A stretch of DNA of 64,000 nt from Pseudomonadota bacterium (GTDB lineage: Bacteria > Pseudomonadota > Gammaproteobacteria > Burkholderiales > Methylophilaceae): contig JAGVMP010000007.1 in the NCBI GenBank assembly GCA_020053735.1, forward strand, positions 124,001 to 188,000. The letters are read 5' to 3'. Positions 60,087-64,000 of the stretch are shown in pieces. A program made the position numbers and the translations under genes. Under the pieces are notes generated by a model. That model was not told the DNA's origin and did not search any database. It saw only the letters and a list, made by a program, of their open reading frames with translations. How positions within the stretch are numbered: the stretch's first letter is position 1; every line of letters starts with the position of its first letter.

Positions 60087-62222
60087 TTAGCTGGCTAGTT
60101 TAGATAAATCTGCAACGCGGTTCATAGTTTGGTGCAGTTGATTTAATAAAGCTAAGCGGTTATTTTTCAAATCCACATCGTCGGCATTTACCATTACGTT
60201 ATCAAAAAAGTCATCCACCGGCGCTTTTAAGGCTGCCAATGCTTGTAGTGAGGCGGTGTAATCACCACTTTCAAACAGCTTATCGGCCTCAGGCTTTACC
60301 TTACTCAACGCGCTATTTAAGGCGATTTCAGCAGGCTCGGTAAGTAAGCTAGATTTTACATCTGCGCCAACTGCGCCATCAGCTTTTTTCAGGATATTGC
60401 CAACGCGCTTGTTGGCAGCTGCAAGGGCGGGCGCTTCCAGAAGTGAAGCAAAAGAGCTTACAGCGGTTAGGCGTTTAAGAACTTCACTAAGGCGCTGTGG
60501 GCGTTGAGAAACAACGGCATCGATTTCTAGTGCACTGAACCCTTGTTCGCGGAGTGAACCAGCGAGTCGGTCATAGATGAATTCTGAAAGTGAAGCTATT
60601 GTTGATTTTTGTTGCTCTTGATCAAAGTTGAAAAATTGCATTGTACCTAACAAAAGACTATCTAGTTCCAATGGCAGATCACGTTCTATCAGAATGCGAA
60701 TCGCACCTAGGGCATGGCGCCTCAGGGCAAATGGATCTTTATCACCTGTAGGTTTCTCGCCAATACTAAATAAACCGACCAAAGTTTCTAATTTATCAGC
60801 AAGTGCTACAGAAATACCTACCTGATTACGAGGTAATTCATCCCCTGCAAAGCGTGGTTTGTAGTGGTCTTCAATCGCATAAGCCACATCATCATCCAAG
60901 CCTTCATGTTGTGCATAGTAGCGCCCCATAATGCCTTGTAACTCTGGGAATTCACCTACCATATCAGTAACTAAGTCTGCTTTGGCTAGCAGTGCAGCTT
61001 TACTGGCATTCTCTGCTAAATTAATACCACCGATTGCTCCACCAATTGAATGAGCAATAGATTGAACATGTTTTGCACGCTCGCCTTGGCTGCCCAGTTT
61101 ATTGTGGTAAACCACTTTATCTAAACCAGCAATACGGCTTTCCAGCGTTTTTTTACGATCTTGGTCGAAGAAGAATTTTGCATCAGCCAAGCGTGGGCGT
61201 ACCACGCGCTCGTTACCTTGAATCACGGCGCTTGGATCAGCGGGTGAAATGTTAGATACGATTAAAAATTTGTTGGTGAGGTTGTTGTTGGCATCCAATA
61301 ATGGAAAGTATTTTTGATTCGCCTTCATGGTTAAAATCAAACACTCTTGCGGCACTTCTAAAAACTCTTTTTCGAATTGGCCTAATAACACATTCGGGCG
61401 CTCAACCAGCGCGGTGACTTCATCCAACAATGCATCGTCATCAATCGGCTTTAAGCCTGTGTTGAGCCCTGTCGAAGCATTTTGTGCGGCTGAATTGAGC
61501 TGCTTTGCAATTTCGGCTTTACGCGCTGCAAAGCTGGCGATAACTGCGCCTTCTTCTAGTAATTGCTTTTCATAACTATCTGCATGGCTTAATGTGATGA
61601 CATCATTTTTGGCTTCAAAGCGGTGGCCTTGTGTGGTGTTGCCAGACTTCAAACCTAGTACAGAAATATCCAAGGTGCTGCTGCCATGCATGGCCACTAA
61701 GCCATGCGCAGGGCGCACAAAATTTACGCTAGTCCAGCCGTCCTGCAACTGGTAAGTCATCACTTTAGGGATAGGCAATTTAGCTAAGGCTTCATCCACT
61801 GCTTTTTGCAAGCCATCTGGCAACGTCACGCCAGCTTGTAGCACATCTAAAAACAGCGTGTTATTGTCATTTTTAAGCTGGCTGATAGCTGACTCATCTG
61901 TACCTAGGCTCTGTAATTTTTTAATCAAGGCTGGTGTTGCTTTGCCATTGGTATCCAAGCCCACACTAGCGGGCATGAGTTTTTGTGAGATTTGCTTATC
62001 GTCGGCTTTATCTTTTACATACATCACGTGTGCGGCCAAACGGCGCGGTGTGGCAAAAGCAGTCACAGTGGCGTTATCAAGTGTTAGACCTTGCGCTTTA
62101 AGTGACTCAAACAACACGCTAGAAAACGCTTCACCTAGTTTGTTAAGCGCTTTTGGGGGTAATTCTTCTACAAATAATTCAACTAATAAATTTTTGTTAT
62201 GCGGGTTTTTTTCCATGCTCAT
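60087..62222 (-). CDS. glyS: Glycine--tRNA ligase, beta subunit
   Basis: The 711-residue subunit binds tRNA-Gly and, with GlyQ, forms the bacterial alpha2-beta2 enzyme. The N-terminus NLLVELFVEELPPKALNKLG is diagnostic; the DALR-like C-terminal anticodon domain is present. ATG 62222 or 62216. The ribosome-binding region falls within 9-25 bp of a palindromic repeat (62231-62257), and the gene is separated from glyQ by a GIY-YIG cassette, whereas the two genes are normally adjacent. Confidence 0.96.
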   Translation of the reverse strand: MSMEKNPHNKNLLVELFVEELPPKALNKLGEAFSSVLFESLKAQGLTLDNATVTAFATPRRLAAHVMYVKDKADDKQISQKLMPASVGLDTNGKATPALIKKLQSLGTDESAISQLKNDNNTLFLDVLQAGVTLPDGLQKAVDEALAKLPIPKVMTYQLQDGWTSVNFVRPAHGLVAMHGSSTLDISVLGLKSGNTTQGHRFEAKNDVITLSHADSYEKQLLEEGAVIASFAARKAEIAKQLNSAAQNASTGLNTGLKPIDDDALLDEVTALVERPNVLLGQFEKEFLEVPQECLILTMKANQKYFPLLDANNNLTNKFLIVSNISPADPSAVIQGNERVVRPRLADAKFFFDQDRKKTLESRIAGLDKVVYHNKLGSQGERAKHVQSIAHSIGGAIGGINLAENASKAALLAKADLVTDMVGEFPELQGIMGRYYAQHEGLDDDVAYAIEDHYKPRFAGDELPRNQVGISVALADKLETLVGLFSIGEKPTGDKDPFALRRHALGAIRILIERDLPLELDSLLLGTMQFFNFDQEQQKSTIASLSEFIYDRLAGSLREQGFSALEIDAVVSQRPQRLSEVLKRLTAVSSFASLLEAPALAAANKRVGNILKKADGAVGADVKSSLLTEPAEIALNSALSKVKPEADKLFESGDYTASLQALAALKAPVDDFFDNVMVNADDVDLKNNRLALLNQLHQTMNRVADLSKLAS

Positions 62223-62230
62223 TCATTCTC

Positions 62231-62257
62231 GTCATTCCCGCGTAGGCGGGAATCCAG
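62231..62257. repeat. GTCATTCCCGCGTAGGCGGG repeat, copy 1
   Basis: The 27-bp unit begins GTCATTCCCGCGTAGGCGGG and ends AATCCAG, with an internal palindrome (ATTCCCGC / GCGGGAAT). It abuts the stop codon of the GIY-YIG gene (62258). Identical to copy 2 at 62565-62591, in direct orientation. Confidence 0.9.
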
Positions 62258-62542
62258 TCAAGTAAGTTGTTCGTATAGGTCTTGCCATTCAGGATTAAAT
62301 TGCTCAATCAGTCGCAATTTCCAAATTCTGTTCCATTTTTTAAGTGCCTTTTCTCTAGATATTGCAGATTCCATATTTTCATGCGGCTCATACCAAATTA
62401 ATTGGTGTACAACATATTTTTTAGTAAATCCATCAACCGCATTATTTTTATGTTGCCAAACTCTAGTCAATAAGTCAGATGTCACTCCAATATAAATTGT
62501 GCCGTTTCTGCCACTTGTCATCATATAAACACAGGGCTGCAT
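62258..62542 (-). CDS. GIY-YIG nuclease-family protein
   Basis: The 94-residue protein is a single GIY-YIG domain: VYMMTSGRNGTIYIGVTSDL, then RVWQHKN, VVHQLIWYEP, and AISREKALKKWNRIWKLRLI. It matches the small stand-alone UPF0213/YhbQ-like group. Catalytic Tyr, Arg and Glu are retained. It is embedded between two direct copies of a 27-bp palindromic repeat and inserted in the glyQ-glyS operon. This placement suggests a mobile or repeat-associated cassette. Confidence 0.88.
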   Translation of the reverse strand: MQPCVYMMTSGRNGTIYIGVTSDLLTRVWQHKNNAVDGFTKKYVVHQLIWYEPHENMESAISREKALKKWNRIWKLRLIEQFNPEWQDLYEQLT

Positions 62543-62564
62543 TGTCGTTTTTCTTAACTACCTC

Positions 62565-62591
62565 GTCATTCCCGCGTAGGCGGGAATCCAG
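62565..62591. repeat. GTCATTCCCGCGTAGGCGGG repeat, copy 2
   Basis: A perfect direct repeat of the 62231 copy, placed 23 bp upstream of the GIY-YIG start codon. It pairs in inverted orientation with the copy at 62651. Confidence 0.9.
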
Positions 62592-62650
62592 ACAACCCTT
62601 ATTCGTACTATTTGTATATTTAATTCACCCAATCTACAAATCAGCCTTGC

Positions 62651-62677
62651 CTAGATTCCCGCCTACGCGGGAATGAC
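62651..62677. repeat. GTCATTCCCGCGTAGGCGGG repeat, inverted copy 3
   Basis: On the minus strand it reads GTCATTCCCGCGTAGGCGGG and continues AATCTAG (AATCCAG in the other copies). With copy 2 it can form a long hairpin just beyond the glyQ stop (62699), possibly an end-of-transcript structure. Confidence 0.88.
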
Positions 62678-62698
62678 GGAAGCGGTTGGTTCTTCAAT

Positions 62699-63634
62699 TT
62701 AAGCAGCTTCTTTGGCAGACTTTTGCTTGTCTAAATTAGCCAGCACTTCTGCCACATGTTCTTTTGGCGCAAGCGGAAAGCCAAGTCTGGCGCGGCTATC
62801 CAAGTAACTGGCCGCTACGCTGCGCGCAATATTGCGGATCTTTCCAATGTAAGTAGCACGCTCGGTGACGCTGATTGCGCCACGTGCATCCAGCAAATTA
62901 AAGCTATGTGCAGCTTTTAATACTTGCTCATAAGCAGGCAGCGCCAGTTTTTCTTTTACTAAATGCTGCGCCTGTTTTTCATGCGCATTAAAGGCGGTGA
63001 GTAAAAATTCCACATCGGAATGCTCAAAATTATAAGTCGATTGCTCTACCTCATTTTGGTGGAACACATCGCCATATTTGACGTTTTCAGAGTATTGCAA
63101 ATCGTACACGCTATCAACGCCCTGCAAATACATGGCGAGACGCTCTAAGCCATAAGTGATTTCGCCAGTAATCGGTTTGCAATTAATGCCGCCGACTTGC
63201 TGAAAATAGGTGAATTGAGTGACTTCCATGCCATTTAACCACACCTCCCAGCCCAAGCCCCATGCGCCTAGCGTAGGGTTCTCCCAGTCGTCCTCTACAA
63301 AACGGATGTCATTTTTTTTAAGGTCGAAACCTAATGCTTCTAACGAGCCTAAATACAGCTCTAAAATGTTGGCAGGCGCAGGTTTTAACACCACTTGATA
63401 TTGATAATAATGTTGAAGGCGATTTGGGTTTTCACCATAGCGCCCATCTTTTGGGCGACGACTTGGCTGCACGTAAGCCGCTTTCCAAGGCTCTGGGCCA
63501 AGCGAGCGCAAAAATGTGGCAGTGTGCGAAGTGCCTGCACCGACTTCCATGTCGTAAGGTTGCAGCAAAGCGCAACCTTGTTTATCCCAGTAGGATTGCA
63601 GATTTAATATGATCTGTTGAAACGTCAAAGCCAT
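62699..63634 (-). CDS. glyQ: Glycine--tRNA ligase, alpha subunit
   Basis: The 311-residue catalytic subunit has [60 protein letters not shown] and [20 protein letters not shown]. Full length. It precedes the GIY-YIG cassette and glyS in the direction of transcription and follows lnt. Confidence 0.97.
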   Translation of the reverse strand: MALTFQQIILNLQSYWDKQGCALLQPYDMEVGAGTSHTATFLRSLGPEPWKAAYVQPSRRPKDGRYGENPNRLQHYYQYQVVLKPAPANILELYLGSLEALGFDLKKNDIRFVEDDWENPTLGAWGLGWEVWLNGMEVTQFTYFQQVGGINCKPITGEITYGLERLAMYLQGVDSVYDLQYSENVKYGDVFHQNEVEQSTYNFEHSDVEFLLTAFNAHEKQAQHLVKEKLALPAYEQVLKAAHSFNLLDARGAISVTERATYIGKIRNIARSVAASYLDSRARLGFPLAPKEHVAEVLANLDKQKSAKEAA

Positions 63635-63770
63635 TGTTTTTAATCCAAAAAATACGTTGTCGGCTTCGGCTAGCCTACTAAATAGTACTGTCTTCGCCTC
63701 GCCTCCTAGTCTTTTTCGTTTAAAAACAAAGTCCAGAAAAGGCGTTTAGCTTACCTTTAAAACCTCGATT

Positions 63771-64000
63771 TTACTTGGTTTTGCGTCTAACCACAAAAGC
63801 ACTTGTATTGAATATTAAAGTGCCAAAACAAAATACAATAAATGGCAAGTTACCCCAGCGCACATATGGCGTGCTCCCCGAGTAACCCTGTGCAGTTACA
63901 TCCAGTGTGATTTGTACATCGTGCGGTGCATGCGCTAGCACATAACCGTGTGTATCAATACTTGCGGTAGCGCCAGTATTGGTGGCGCGTAGCATATAGC
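63771..64000 (-). CDS. lnt: Apolipoprotein N-acyltransferase, C-terminal fragment
   Basis: Only the last ~76 residues are in the window; the gene runs off the right edge. The fragment YMLRATNTGATASIDTHGYV, QGYSGSTPYVRWGNLP and the final membrane helix are typical of the Lnt C-terminus. Lnt adds the third acyl chain to lipoproteins in the inner membrane. The order lnt-glyQ fits Betaproteobacteria. Confidence 0.9.
   Translation of the reverse strand, partial: YMLRATNTGATASIDTHGYVLAHAPHDVQITLDVTAQGYSGSTPYVRWGNLPFIVFCFGTLIFNTSAFVVRRKTK

Overview
The window looks like a chromosome segment of a betaproteobacterium, most likely a Methylophilaceae (Methylotenera-like) methylotroph. This is inferred from the protein families, the moderately low GC, and betaproteobacterial gene orders: recA-recX-alaS, pcnB-folK-deoxynucleoside kinase-panB, ilvE with a CHCC zinc-finger gene, and lnt-glyQ-glyS-gmhB-plsC. 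The taxon is an inference; no rRNA or methylotrophy marker is present.

Layout. 0-5.2 kb: a partial CHASE-type sensor, a YbaK-type deacylase and a 1321-residue CHASE-GAF-PAS-GGDEF-EAL c-di-GMP protein. 5.1-6.4 kb: a decayed integrative element between a displaced tRNA-Arg 3' end and the intact tRNA-Arg(ACG), holding a glycine-rich membrane protein gene and the 3' end of a tyrosine recombinase. 6.7-9.6 kb: NAD(P)H-hydrate dehydratase, a beta-CASP nuclease and a coupled unknown membrane protein. 9.7-26 kb: a stress/energy island with a c-type cytochrome, a frameshifted DksA-like gene, and the leftward run nitroreductase - universal stress protein - phosphoketolase - acetate kinase - cyclopropane-fatty-acid synthase - CBS protein. 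It also has a PAS-PAS histidine kinase with a FixJ/NarL-type regulator, and the rightward run YqjD/YqjE/YqjK-like - DUF2892 - CbpA - universal stress protein - CbpM - P-type ATPase. 26-64 kb: mostly conserved housekeeping operons (tRNA-Ser, lysC, alaS, recX, recA, pncC, pgpA, thiL, mog, pmbA, mlaA, phrB, rlmH, rsfS, panDCB, folK, pcnB, murI, ilvE, a SCO protein, plsC, gmhB, glySQ, lnt). Small accessory genes and palindromic repeats lie between them.

Main observation. Four intergenic sites in the 9.7-19.9 kb island (9738, 17172, 17378, 19821) share a 7-2-7 inverted repeat close to TACGTGC-TT-GCACGTA. Each is followed after 23-24 nt by a TAnnnT hexamer that fits a -10 box, placing the site centre near -43. 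The 7-2-7 geometry is that of NarL/FixJ-family regulators, and such a regulator (17610-18218) lies between two of the sites. Its kinase has a first PAS domain with a His65/Arg85 pair at the spacing of the FixL heme ligand and oxygen-sensing arginine. I infer a local, possibly oxygen- or redox-responsive regulon that turns on acetyl-phosphate-based ATP supply, membrane modification and chaperone/ribosome protection.

Other points. A GIY-YIG gene framed by 27-bp repeats splits glyS from glyQ. There is a leucine-rich-repeat/protein-kinase fusion, and several repeat families sit in intergenic DNA.
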